From NCBI RefSeq assembly GCF_015326965.1, contig NZ_CP017659.1, positions 3,100,001 to 3,164,000 on the forward strand: DNA of 64,000 bases. The letters run 5' to 3'. The first letter of the stretch is position 1, and the number at the start of each line of letters is the position of its first letter. The stretch comes from Paenibacillus sp. JZ16 (GTDB lineage Bacteria > Bacillota > Bacilli > Paenibacillales > Paenibacillaceae). Positions 32,746 to 41,755 of the stretch are shown in pieces. The translations under genes were made by a program, and so were the position numbers. Below the pieces are notes generated by a model, which did no database searches, had not been told where the DNA came from, and was given only the letters and a program-made list of their open reading frames with translations.

Positions 32746-34962
32746 CTATGACTGATCTTTCGGCTTGCGCATCGTCAATCCGACGCGGCCTTTCTTCAAA
32801 TCTACATTCAGCACCCACACGGTAACGTTATCCCCCACAGAGACAACATCCATCGGGTGTTTGACAAACCCATCGCTCAGCTGGGAAATATGCACCAGTC
32901 CGTCGCTCTTGATGCCGATATCCACAAAGGCGCCAAAATCGATGACATTGCGTACCGTTCCCTGCAGCTCCATTCCCGGCATGAGATCCTCGATCTTCAG
33001 TACGTCCTGACGGAAAATCGGCAGCGGCAATTCCTCCCGCGGATCGCGTCCCGGGCGCTGCAAGCTGTCCAGTATATCACGCAGCGTCGGCACGCCAACC
33101 TCCAGCTTCACGGCAAGGTTCTCCGGCTGCTGGGCATCCAGCAGTTCAGCGAGCTCCTTGCTTCCAAGCTTGTCCAGACTTACCTGAAGCTCCTTGAACA
33201 AACGGTCAACCACCACATAGGATTCCGGGTGAATCGGGGTACGATCCAATATGTTCTCGCCTTCCGAAATCCGCATAAAGCCCACGCACTGCTCATAGGT
33301 CTTGGCACCGAGACGCGGGACCTTCTGGAGCTGCTTCCGGCTGACAAACTTCCCGTTCTCTTCCCGGTATTTCACGATATTTTTGGCAATCGTGGCATTG
33401 ATGCCGGCCACATAGGATAGTAGTGACGGCGAAGCCGTATTCACATCCACCCCGACATGGTTCACCGCAGACTCCACGACGGCCTTCAGGCTCTCCTCCA
33501 GATGCTTCTGGGTTACGTCATGCTGATATTGGCCCACGCCGATCGATTTCGGATCAATCTTCACCAGCTCGGCCAGCGGGTCCTGCACACGGCGGGCAAT
33601 CGAGGCCGCGCTGCGCTCGGCAACATCCAGGTCCGGGAATTCTTCCTGCGCCAGCTTCGAGGCCGAGTACACGCTTGCTCCCGCTTCATTGACGATGAGG
33701 TAGGCCAGCTCAGGGTCAGCAAGCTCCGCAATGACTTCTTCGGCTACGAACTGCTCCGTTTCACGGGATGCCGTACCGTTTCCAATGACAATAAGCTTGA
33801 TGCCGTATTTGGCAATCAGCTCCTTAAACTTGGCGGCCGCCTCCTGCTTCTTGTTGGCCGGCGGCGTCGGATAGGTTACGGCCACCTCAAGCAGCTTCCC
33901 CGTATCATCGACCACCGCCAGCTTACAACCGGTACGGTAGGCCGGGTCAACGCCCAGCACACAGCGTCCCTTCACCGGCGGCTGCAGCAGCAGGCTGCGC
34001 AGGTTCCCGGCAAAGATGGAGATTGCCTGGTTCTCCCCTTTTTCCGTCAGCTCTCCCCGTACTTCCCGTTCAATCGATGGAGCAATGAGGCGCTTGTATG
34101 AATCCTCGATCACCGCCGTAAGAATGTCCGTGACGGCTGATGGACCTTTAAGCACCTGCTTGCCGATATACGCGTGAATGGATTCGGAAGGAACATCCAG
34201 CCCTACCTTTAGAATATTCTCGCGCTCTCCCCGGTTAATGGCCAAAATCCGGTGCGGCGGCATTTTCTTCGCCAATTCCCGGTAATTGTAATAGTTCTCG
34301 TATACGGATTCCACTTCGGTATCCTTCGCCTCAGAGGTCAATATGCCGTGGTCCAAGCTGTATCTGCGAACCCAGGAACGAACGGTTGCATCATCGGCAA
34401 TGTTTTCAGCCAGTATATCCATCGCGCCTTGCACGGCCTCTTCTGCCGAAGCCACACCCTTCTCCTCATCCACATACTTGGCTGCCTCAACCATCACATC
34501 AGCCTGCTTCGGCTGCGACCATATCCACTCCGACAGCGGCTCAAGCCCTTTTTCCTTGGCAACGCTTGCCCGGGTTTTACGCTTTTGCTTATACGGACGG
34601 TAGAGATCTTCTACCTCCTGCAGCTTAACGGCGGCCGTAATCGATGCCTTCAGATCTTCCGTCAGCTTGCCTTGCTCCTCTATGATGCGGATGACTTCCC
34701 GCTTACGGATCTCCAAATTGCGCAGATAGCCAGTCCGCTCTTCAATATCACGTAATTGGTTCTCATCCAGTTCGCCTGTCATTTCCTTACGGTAACGCGC
34801 AATAAACGGTATGGTATTGCCCTCATCCAGAAGTTCAACGGTCGTGCGCACCTGTTTTTCGGACAATTGAAGCTCCTTCGCGATCTGCTTCACGATCCGT
34901 TTCGATTCTTCCTTGCGAATCTGTTCCTCATTTACTTCCACAACAGCTTCTAATTCAGACAA
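32746..34962 (-). CDS. tex: Tex-family S1 RNA-binding protein
   Basis: This 738-residue transcription-associated protein has an N-terminal helical domain, an RNase H-like YqgF domain (RCVLGVDPAYRTGCKLAVVDDTGKL, around residue 330), helix-hairpin-helix segments (GVDVNTASPSLLSYVAGI ... FVSRKQLQKVPRLG), and a C-terminal S1 domain (GMELQGTVRNVIDFGAFVDI, VHISQLS). The length is typical. The TTG start follows AGAGGGATATCA. The position near alr and ndoA matches B. subtilis ydcI. Confidence 0.95.
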   Translation of the reverse strand: MSELEAVVEVNEEQIRKEESKRIVKQIAKELQLSEKQVRTTVELLDEGNTIPFIARYRKEMTGELDENQLRDIEERTGYLRNLEIRKREVIRIIEEQGKLTEDLKASITAAVKLQEVEDLYRPYKQKRKTRASVAKEKGLEPLSEWIWSQPKQADVMVEAAKYVDEEKGVASAEEAVQGAMDILAENIADDATVRSWVRRYSLDHGILTSEAKDTEVESVYENYYNYRELAKKMPPHRILAINRGERENILKVGLDVPSESIHAYIGKQVLKGPSAVTDILTAVIEDSYKRLIAPSIEREVRGELTEKGENQAISIFAGNLRSLLLQPPVKGRCVLGVDPAYRTGCKLAVVDDTGKLLEVAVTYPTPPANKKQEAAAKFKELIAKYGIKLIVIGNGTASRETEQFVAEEVIAELADPELAYLIVNEAGASVYSASKLAQEEFPDLDVAERSAASIARRVQDPLAELVKIDPKSIGVGQYQHDVTQKHLEESLKAVVESAVNHVGVDVNTASPSLLSYVAGINATIAKNIVKYREENGKFVSRKQLQKVPRLGAKTYEQCVGFMRISEGENILDRTPIHPESYVVVDRLFKELQVSLDKLGSKELAELLDAQQPENLAVKLEVGVPTLRDILDSLQRPGRDPREELPLPIFRQDVLKIEDLMPGMELQGTVRNVIDFGAFVDIGIKSDGLVHISQLSDGFVKHPMDVVSVGDNVTVWVLNVDLKKGRVGLTMRKPKDQS

Positions 34963-35167
34963 TGATATCCCTCTTTCTTCAATGAAACTATATTTGCTAT
35001 TATCCCAAACTTAAGCGCTCATTTCCACTACATCGCTCACTTCATAAGGCTTTAAGCTGCTTTTAATGTCAATTTCATCTGATTTTAAGATTAAATTTAT
35101 ATTCTTAGTGTACGAAAATGCTGCTGCCGGATATCCGCACCTCATTACAATTAGGGGGTCACCTTAG

Positions 35168-35266
35168 ATGAATGACAAACATGCGATTGCCTGGTCCGTT
35201 GTCTGCCTTTTGTTTATCGCAGCGGCGGTCACAACGGCCTACATCCTCATACCTACAAACGCGTAA
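35168..35266 (+). CDS. 32-residue single-helix membrane peptide
   Basis: A short reading frame starts MNDKHAIAWSV and continues into one transmembrane helix (VVCLLFIAAAVTTAYILI). It ends 61 nt before a strong terminator. TTAGGGGGT precedes the ATG by 9 nt. It is not a recognised family. The ribosome site, helix and terminator together support a real small gene. Confidence 0.6.
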   Translation: MNDKHAIAWSVVCLLFIAAAVTTAYILIPTNA

Positions 35267-35326
35267 ACCGCCGCTCTCTTAGTCTCATGCATCCATTGCC
35301 GTGCCCTTCGAACATACCCTCCATAT

Positions 35327-35363
35327 AAAAACCCTCAAGGAGTTAGTCCTTGAGGGTTTTTAG
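35327..35363. terminator. Terminator between the small membrane peptide and ndoA
   Basis: AAAACCCTCAAGGA pairs with TCCTTGAGGGTTTT, with A and T flanks on both sides, serving both strands. Confidence 0.9.
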
Positions 35364-35404
35364 TCATAACATTCTATGTGGAAAACGTTAGCGCTTGAAT
35401 GGAA

Positions 35405-35755
35405 TCAAAAATCAATCAAGCCCAGACTTATTTGCAGGGAATCATCCACCTTACTCATCATTTCATCATCAAGATGGGTGATTTTGTCGGTTAGCCGCTG
35501 CTTATCAATCGTCCGGATCTGCTCTAGCAAAATGACGGAATCCCGGTCAAATCCATGCGACGCCGCGTCGATTTCGACGTGAGTCGGCAGCTTGGCTTTT
35601 TGAATCTGTGCCGTAATGGCTGCAACAATCACAGTCGGACTAAACCGGTTGCCGATATCGTTCTGAATGACAAGGACTGGCCTTACGCCGCCCTGCTCAG
35701 AACCGACAACAGGTGATAAATCCGCAAAAAATACGTCGCCCCGTTTAACGATCAC
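35405..35755 (-). CDS. ndoA: EndoA/MazF-type mRNA interferase toxin
   Basis: The 116-residue endoribonuclease (ACA-class cleavage at UACAU in B. subtilis EndoA) is almost identical in pattern to that protein: [40 protein letters not shown], then [17 protein letters not shown]. The GTG start lies 3 nt after the antitoxin stop. It is neutralised by NdoAI, encoded immediately upstream. Confidence 0.96.
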   Translation of the reverse strand: MIVKRGDVFFADLSPVVGSEQGGVRPVLVIQNDIGNRFSPTVIVAAITAQIQKAKLPTHVEIDAASHGFDRDSVILLEQIRTIDKQRLTDKITHLDDEMMSKVDDSLQISLGLIDF

Positions 35756-35758
35756 TGT

Positions 35759-36031
35759 CTACACCCCGCTTACTAAGCGGTCTAGAGTGTTGTCTGCATC
35801 TTCCTCCGCGTGAAACGCCTCAGAAGCCATGGTCAGGTTAATTTTGGCCATTTCCATATAACCTCGCTGCATGGATTCACGAATGTAACGTTTCTTCCGT
35901 TCATTCAGGTACAACTTCATGGCTTGCCTAATAAGCTCACTGCGGTTGGAATTTTCCAGCTGAGCGATCCCGTCCACTTCCTGCAAAAGATGATCCGGTA
36001 AACTGATCATGATTCGTTTGGTGTTCTGCAT
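35759..36031 (-). CDS. ndoAI: EndoAI antitoxin (ribbon-helix-helix)
   Basis: A 90-residue antitoxin with an N-terminal ribbon-helix-helix DNA-binding domain (KRIMISLPDHLLQEVDGIAQ, then SNRSELIRQAMKLYL) and a C-terminal segment that would occupy the toxin groove. ATG 36031 is used because GAGGGTGG is 5 nt upstream; a GTG 9 nt earlier is too close to that site. It lies between alr and ndoA, as in B. subtilis. Confidence 0.93.
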   Translation of the reverse strand: MQNTKRIMISLPDHLLQEVDGIAQLENSNRSELIRQAMKLYLNERKKRYIRESMQRGYMEMAKINLTMASEAFHAEEDADNTLDRLVSGV

Positions 36032-36265
36032 ATTGGCCACCCTCTATTACACCCCCACAACCTTCTCGCCCTGTGCACCAGTATTACATTATTCAAGGAA
36101 AATTATACAAAAGAATATATATGCCGAAGGTATATCAAGTATGCTGCATATCATTATAAACTACAATCGACACTTTCGTACAGACTTAAACGACATATTC
36201 CTAATTCGGGAAGATCTGTACTTATTCCTTCTTTCCTGAATAAATTACTTATGGTGACTTGACTT

Positions 36266-37453
36266 TTAAAGGTTGCTCCAGAGTGCATTTACGGTCTTCA
36301 CGGGTATATCATTGCGTATATACTGACGTGGTACCCGGTGGGCAATCATGCAGACGACCTCGTAGTGGATCGTCCCCAGCTTGGACGCCAGCTCATCTGC
36401 CGTAATGCATTCGTCAGACTGCTGACCGATGAGTACAACCTCTTCACCAGCTTTAATTTGTTCCGCCTCATCGGCGAAAGGTTTGAGCGATACCATACAT
36501 TGGTCCATACAGATGGTTCCGACAACAGGGACGCGGCGGCCGCGTATCAGTACTTCCACTTTACCGCTCAGCATACGAGAGAAGCCATCGGCGTAACCGA
36601 TGGGGAGGGTTCCAATTTGCTCTTCCTCCTCCGTTACATACTTCGTCCCGTAGCTGATACCGGAATGCGGAGGTAAATTTTTGACGTAGACAAGCTTTGT
36701 CTTTAACGTCATGACAGGGCGGAGGCTCACTGTTTTTCGATTCACCTCGTCTGAAGGATACAGTCCGTACAAGCTGATGCCGACACGAACCATATCATAG
36801 GATAATTCGGGTGTATCAATCGCAGCAGCGCTGTTGCCCGTATGTATGAGCGGGATATGGTAGTCCTTATCCCGAAGAGCGTCCGCTACGCCCTGAAAAC
36901 GGCGGTACTGTCCCAACGTATAGTCTTTGTTCTTTTCATCCGCTCTTGCAAAATGGGTAAACATTCCTTCGACAACAACCTGCGTCAGCGAAAATACTTC
37001 TTCTATAAAAGAAATTGCATCTTCGCCTGGAAGCAGGCCCAAACGACCCATTCCGCTGTCAATCTTGATGTGTACCTTGAGTGGCTTCTCCGGCTGGACC
37101 GGCAGTGCCTTTATCGCTTGGAGCACTTCCGAACTGAACAGGGTTATGGTTACATCATGCTCATAAGCGATCTCTACAGCCTCCGGTGGTGTATATCCGA
37201 GCACCAGGATCGGGCTGGAGATGCCTCCTTGCCGAAGCTCGAGCGCTTCATCCAGGAAAGCTACGCTTAAGTAAGCCGCCCCCAGTTGCTGAAGTTCGCG
37301 TGCCACTTCTACAGCTCCGTGACCATAGGCGTTAGCCTTCACACAAGCAAGCAATTTCATGTGGCTTGGCAGCGCCTCACGAAAAGCGTTATAGTTGGCG
37401 CGCAGATGGTCCAGGTTGATCTCCGCCAGGGTAGGTCGATATATCGCTTGCAA
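36266..37453 (-). CDS. alr: Alanine racemase
   Basis: A 395-residue PLP enzyme making D-alanine for peptidoglycan. The PLP lysine lies in CVKANAYGHGAVEVA (near residue 39) and the catalytic tyrosine region in GISYGTKYV (near 265). Also present are KIDSGMGRLG, HTGNSAAAID and VGTICMDQCMV. The TTG start follows GGTGA. It is upstream of the ndoAI-ndoA pair, with a 225-nt gap. Confidence 0.95.
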   Translation of the reverse strand: MQAIYRPTLAEINLDHLRANYNAFREALPSHMKLLACVKANAYGHGAVEVARELQQLGAAYLSVAFLDEALELRQGGISSPILVLGYTPPEAVEIAYEHDVTITLFSSEVLQAIKALPVQPEKPLKVHIKIDSGMGRLGLLPGEDAISFIEEVFSLTQVVVEGMFTHFARADEKNKDYTLGQYRRFQGVADALRDKDYHIPLIHTGNSAAAIDTPELSYDMVRVGISLYGLYPSDEVNRKTVSLRPVMTLKTKLVYVKNLPPHSGISYGTKYVTEEEEQIGTLPIGYADGFSRMLSGKVEVLIRGRRVPVVGTICMDQCMVSLKPFADEAEQIKAGEEVVLIGQQSDECITADELASKLGTIHYEVVCMIAHRVPRQYIRNDIPVKTVNALWSNL

Positions 37454-37723
37454 TTCCAGTCACCTTCTTACCATTTTGAAAAAAGCATTATGCTTTACAT
37501 TAGATTAATGGTAATGTTCCCGGGGGCAACTGTCAATTGAGGCAAATTGCTTATTTATGAGGCTCGTGGTTCCCCCCGGGTGCGAAACTTGGTGAAACAT
37601 CGGAATCTATGCAAGAAATAGTGATGAGCCCACGGATGGAGTGCCTTTATTTGGAAAAGAGGCGAATGGCCTCATTGTCGGAATTTTGCCCTCCTTCAAT
37701 GCTCGGTATCCGCCTACTTCGTA

Positions 37724-38836
37724 TTATTTACCCGATTCTCCCTGCATGGAAGCAGCGACTTTCTTCATTTCTTCAACAGGCAGGTTGGCGCTCGTAATTC
37801 GGTATTCCACGCCTTCCGAATTCCAGGTCAGCGTTCTTTGCTGATCGCCGGTGAGCAGGCCAACCGTTGTGAAATCGATATACACGGCCTCGCCCGGTAC
37901 GAGGGAAACCGCACGATCCACCGGTCTGGATTCCATAATCGTGTATTGATACACACCGTCATACTTCAGAATAACCGCATGATCCTTGCTCTCCGGAACT
38001 TCCATCGTGTCTTTGTTCGTGACCCCTGCAGGCACATATTCCGGATAGATGATGCCGAAGGATCCCATATCGCGACCCGAAGCCGCTTCCGTCAAACCTT
38101 CGGTTCCCTGAGTGCCGTTACCTTCCGTACTGGAAGCCACTGGTACCCCGTTCTCGTCCACTTCCGCCATGGTCCCCTTCGCATCGTTCATGGCACTTAG
38201 ATTCTTGTTCGTATCAAATGAATCCTTGGTCAGGTTCGTATCAAAGGTAAAGGTGTTGAATTTCACCTCAACAACCACATTCGCTTCGGAATCCGACACT
38301 TGTACCTGTTTCGGCGTGTAGTTGTCCTTGGCGAGCCAAATCTTCTGACGAATCAAGGAATGGCTGTGGTAATTGGCGGCCACATCAAACACGTAACTAT
38401 CCTTATCCTCGGCAAACTGACGGGTGTTGTCGCTCAGAATGCTGCTGAGCAGCGTTTGGTACAGATATACCTGTCCCTGATTATCCGGCCAGTCGCTCTT
38501 GAAGCGGAAGCTCTTGTTTAAGCTCGGCGTCAGAACGAACACGCCGTCATCGTTGCGAAGCACGATTTGCGTAATATCCTTTTGCCCATTGGTTAAGCTG
38601 ATCCGGTAATAAGATGGAGACTGGTACCATACCTCAACCTGATACTCCTGCGGCGCCGAACCGGTATGTATGGTCATAACGCCCGCTCCCTGGTAAGCGC
38701 CCTTGGCACTTTCCAGCTTATCAGCCACCTTGCCCAGATCCTTTACAACGCTGTCTGCATTCTTCTTCCCGCATCCCGCCAGTATTGTTGTTAAGCATAA
38801 TACTACCGCGAGCAGCACCCATGAAATCCGGCGCAT
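37724..38836 (-). CDS. LolA-like outer lipoprotein (YdcC-type, sporulation-associated)
   Basis: The 370-residue lipoprotein has a lipobox TILAGCGKKN near residue 21. The mature part has a LolA-like open beta-barrel character (YQVEVWYQSPSYYRISLTNGQKD ... GVFVLTPSLNKSFRF), and a DUF4367-type C-terminal part (GIIYPEYVPAG ... VSLVPGEAVYIDFTTVGLL). B. subtilis YdcC sits in the same place, upstream of alr, and is made in the mother cell. The substrate is unknown. Confidence 0.85.
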   Translation of the reverse strand: MRRISWVLLAVVLCLTTILAGCGKKNADSVVKDLGKVADKLESAKGAYQGAGVMTIHTGSAPQEYQVEVWYQSPSYYRISLTNGQKDITQIVLRNDDGVFVLTPSLNKSFRFKSDWPDNQGQVYLYQTLLSSILSDNTRQFAEDKDSYVFDVAANYHSHSLIRQKIWLAKDNYTPKQVQVSDSEANVVVEVKFNTFTFDTNLTKDSFDTNKNLSAMNDAKGTMAEVDENGVPVASSTEGNGTQGTEGLTEAASGRDMGSFGIIYPEYVPAGVTNKDTMEVPESKDHAVILKYDGVYQYTIMESRPVDRAVSLVPGEAVYIDFTTVGLLTGDQQRTLTWNSEGVEYRITSANLPVEEMKKVAASMQGESGK

Positions 38837-38968
38837 GTCATCATCCCCTTCAACACTTGTTTTGACTTGATTGATACATGTCTATGAGGGACTTGGTCAC
38901 ATTATGCAGACTAGCCTGACAAGCACCGCTGCGTTCCGGACTCGGCAGGCATTTACACTTCGCTTAAA

Positions 38969-39018
38969 CGAAAAAGAGCCGAGATTGAATCCGTCGATCG
39001 CTGATTCATCCTCGGCTC
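38969..39018 (-). terminator. Terminator of the MFS gene
   Basis: On minus, GAGCCGAG pairs with CTCGGCTC around an inner GAATC/GATTC stem and ends in TTTTTCGTTT. Confidence 0.8.
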
Positions 39019-39096
39019 GATATATGAAAATAATCAGTACAAACCCTCTTCTTATAGGACTCTGTAAGTATAGAAACTGATCGACCTTAGCCAACT

Positions 39097-40425
39097 CTAA
39101 GGGGCTGTGTGCATAGAAACAGACTTCTCAGCAGCCGTATTCGTATAAGGCGCGAACCATTCCTCATCTACATTGTCAGGTGACGGAAGATTACGAGTAG
39201 TCGAGTCAAAGACCCAGAAGATCCCTACGCTGAGCACGGCGATTCCGCATCCCGCGATAATGGAGGAGCTTGCCGCAACCACGCCAAGGGCACCTCCGAT
39301 TAGGCTGCCAAGCGGCATGGCAATTCCGCTGAGTCCGCTAGCTGCCGCGAACACCGTACCCAATCTTTTCTCGGGTATTGCCTTCTGAATGACCGAATTG
39401 ATGATAACGTTCGTAATCCCTCCGGGAAACCATGCCAGACCGTACACCAGAACGACAAGCCAAGTCCAAGGGGTGAATACGCTGAGACACCAGGCAGCGC
39501 CCGATAGACAGAAAGCTCCGGCAAAAATATAACCAAGGGGCAGGCGCTCCAGCTTCAAATATGGAGCCAGGATCGCTCCCAGCAAACTTCCGAAAGCCTG
39601 GGCCATGAGCAATATACCGTAGACGCCGGCTCCGCCGAGGCTGTCGGCAAACGCTGGCATAACCGTAAAGGTAGCGCCGCCCGCAGCATTGATGACAATC
39701 ATCCCCATTTGTACCCGTGCGAGCGGGGTTGCCAGAATATAGCGAAGACCTTCCTTCATGTCCGCCCAATAACTTTTAAGGGCATTACGCTTAGGTTTTG
39801 AAGTTTCTGTATTGTTCATTGATGTTTTATTATCGTTGTTATCCGAAGTTTTGATGGATTTCTTGATTTTCAATTGCGAGAATAACAGCGCTCCGATGAA
39901 GAAGCCAATGGAATTCCACAAGTAAAGGGATACTGCGCCCAGCACAATAATCAACACGCCGGATATTGCGTTGCAAGCGACATCGATGCCTTGATAGGCT
40001 AAGGAGAACAGCGAGTTGCCTTGCGTCAGCTGCTTCTTATCGAGAATTTTGGGAAGGGCCGACATTTGGGCCGGATATACCCACATATTCAGCGTGGACA
40101 GAATCGGTGTAATCGCCAGTACAACGCCGACCGTCAGAAAGTCGAAATAAAATGCAAGCGGAACGATCAACAGAAGAAGCGCCTGAAATAACTGGGTGTA
40201 CACCAGAAGCCCCCGTATAGGAACGCGGTCAATCATCGGACCGGATAGCAGTTGAATGATTCGGGGCAGAATCGAGAGGAAGCCGGCAAGCCCCGTATAC
40301 AGCGTCGAGCCTCCGAGATCGTACACCAGCCACATGGCCGCTACCGCGTACAGGCTGTCGCCGATATTCGTAAGAATTCGGCCAACGAACAACAGCAGGA
40401 AATTGCGATTTTTTAATATTTCCAT
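39097..40425 (-). CDS. MFS transporter
   Basis: A 442-residue permease with twelve predicted helices and a central charged loop (about 195-220, rich in N, K and T). The N-terminus FLLLFVGRILTNIGDSLYAVAAMWLVYDLGG is typical of the MFS_3/enterobactin-exporter-like branch of multidrug exporters. AAGGAG precedes the ATG. It lies 64 nt after an ArsR-type regulator on the same strand, likely one transcript. The substrate is unknown. Confidence 0.88.
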   Translation of the reverse strand: MEILKNRNFLLLFVGRILTNIGDSLYAVAAMWLVYDLGGSTLYTGLAGFLSILPRIIQLLSGPMIDRVPIRGLLVYTQLFQALLLLIVPLAFYFDFLTVGVVLAITPILSTLNMWVYPAQMSALPKILDKKQLTQGNSLFSLAYQGIDVACNAISGVLIIVLGAVSLYLWNSIGFFIGALLFSQLKIKKSIKTSDNNDNKTSMNNTETSKPKRNALKSYWADMKEGLRYILATPLARVQMGMIVINAAGGATFTVMPAFADSLGGAGVYGILLMAQAFGSLLGAILAPYLKLERLPLGYIFAGAFCLSGAAWCLSVFTPWTWLVVLVYGLAWFPGGITNVIINSVIQKAIPEKRLGTVFAAASGLSGIAMPLGSLIGGALGVVAASSSIIAGCGIAVLSVGIFWVFDSTTRNLPSPDNVDEEWFAPYTNTAAEKSVSMHTAP

Positions 40426-40489
40426 AGAGGAACACTCCTTGATTTAAAGTTTAGTAGTTTTGGAGAGAAGAGGCTCTGGAAGCCCCTTC

Positions 40490-40987
40490 CTAATCGGACG
40501 TTTCCGTCGAAACCACGTTGATCCCGACGGCATACTCCTTACTGTCTTTCCCTTTGGTCGTGAGGGTTTTGTTCACCCATTTTTCAAGCAGCTCCTTGAA
40601 TTCCGTTGTCATCTCTTCATATTGGTCTGCGTCCAACTGCAGCCTCAAGCTGATTCTTGTACGGGTCGCCGCTGCGTAATCTTCGGCAAGAACCGGGTCC
40701 ATCGTTTGCGTTCCCTTGGTGTTAAACCACTTCGCTTTGGATTTATAATATTTTTCTACGATGCCGCCGACCGTCCGGGTCTCCACCAAATCTATCAGCC
40801 CGCCGTCATATAACTTCTGAATATGATAGTGGATGCTCCCCGGCGAATCTCCCAATTCATCCGCTACTTGCTTTGAGGTTTTGGCCGTATCCAGTATGGT
40901 TCCGAGAATTTTTACCCGCTGGGCGCTCCCGAGCAGCTTTGCTTGTTCCACCGATATTTCGATGCTTTGATTTTGATCTTGTTCCAT
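40490..40987 (-). CDS. ArsR-type winged-helix regulator
   Basis: The 165-residue protein has a winged helix at about residues 15-85 (AKLLGSAQRVKILGTILDTAKTSKQVADELGDSPGSIHYHIQKLYDGGLI) and a helical C-terminal domain. No metal-binding cysteine motif is evident, so it is probably not a metal sensor. Repeated ATTCTAA motifs lie just upstream of its start. It probably controls itself and the following MFS exporter. Confidence 0.85.
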   Translation of the reverse strand: MEQDQNQSIEISVEQAKLLGSAQRVKILGTILDTAKTSKQVADELGDSPGSIHYHIQKLYDGGLIDLVETRTVGGIVEKYYKSKAKWFNTKGTQTMDPVLAEDYAAATRTRISLRLQLDADQYEEMTTEFKELLEKWVNKTLTTKGKDSKEYAVGINVVSTETSD

Positions 40988-40999
40988 AGCTCAACACTC

Positions 41000-41071
41000 C
41001 ATTCTAAATTCATTCTAATTACGTAAATTATACGGTTATTTTCGTTCATTCCATTTTAATTTATCATTCTA
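41000..41071. promoter_or_regulatory. Repeated ATTCTAA motifs upstream of the ArsR-type regulator
   Basis: Exact ATTCTAA occurs at 41000, 41011 and 41065, with a related ATTTTAA at 41052. All lie within 85 nt of the regulator start, in the gap before the next gene. A candidate operator array. Confidence 0.45.
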
Positions 41072-41152
41072 ATTTTTTAGATCGGTATGACACAATAATA
41101 AACCACCTATTACCATTTGTAAATAGGCGGCTTATAAATTGTTTATTTTTTC

Positions 41153-41713
41153 CTATACGGGTTTGACCATATGATAATAAACATGCCCGTTAATCATGAT
41201 TTCCTTATCCGTTTTATATCCTCTTCTGTCGTACAAAGAATGGGCGCGATGATTGTCCGTTACCACAGCGAGAGCAATTTTACGATACGTAAGCTCCTTT
41301 GCCCGGTTCTCTGCATGATCGATGAGCGCCGAACCGATTCCCTTTCCTCCAAACCGCGGAGAAACGGATAACGTATCGATATAATACTCATCCTCGTCTG
41401 CCTCTTTGTCCAGCGCTGCGGAAGGGTCATTCTTAAGCTTCCGCAAACGATCCAGAATCGGACGATCCAATTCGGCCGCTTGATCCCCGCCGTAAGCAAC
41501 GATAATGCCCGCTACCTCGCCGTCGATCTCTTTCACGGCAGCCTGACGGTAACTGAGCCTGCCCTCGTCTGCCCGGAAATATTGCTCCAGCACTTCAAGC
41601 ACTTTCTCTTCACTATCTTCCCCTGTTAATTGATGCGCCACATCGTGCAGTGCGTCATACAGCAGCCTTACCGCTGCAGCTGCATCCTGTGGTCTAGCTG
41701 ATCTGATGCTCAT
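41153..41713 (-). CDS. GNAT-family N-acetyltransferase
   Basis: The 186 residues include the full acetyl-CoA core: YYIDTLSVSPRFGGKGIGSALIDHAENRA (motif A with the R-x-x-G-x-G/A loop), then KIALAVVTDNHRAHSLYDRRGY (motif B). GGAGGATGA precedes the ATG. The substrate is unknown; it may act on a protein or small amine. It is monocistronic. Confidence 0.9.
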   Translation of the reverse strand: MSIRSARPQDAAAAVRLLYDALHDVAHQLTGEDSEEKVLEVLEQYFRADEGRLSYRQAAVKEIDGEVAGIIVAYGGDQAAELDRPILDRLRKLKNDPSAALDKEADEDEYYIDTLSVSPRFGGKGIGSALIDHAENRAKELTYRKIALAVVTDNHRAHSLYDRRGYKTDKEIMINGHVYYHMVKPV

Positions 41714-41755
41714 GCCTATTCATCCTCCGATTACAATTCAATGCATTTTCATATT

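Noticed and set aside
33457..34101. Long open frame antisense to tex
   Set aside because: Composition is His/Arg/Gln-rich and unlike a real protein; it lies wholly inside a well-supported gene.
35405..36031. Mobile toxin-antitoxin module
   Set aside because: The EndoA/EndoAI pair sits in the conserved chromosomal alr context and closely matches the B. subtilis core genes.
37454..37723. Possible gene in the alr upstream gap
   Set aside because: Short frames on both strands have no ribosome site or family motif; nothing else is seen in this 270-nt gap.
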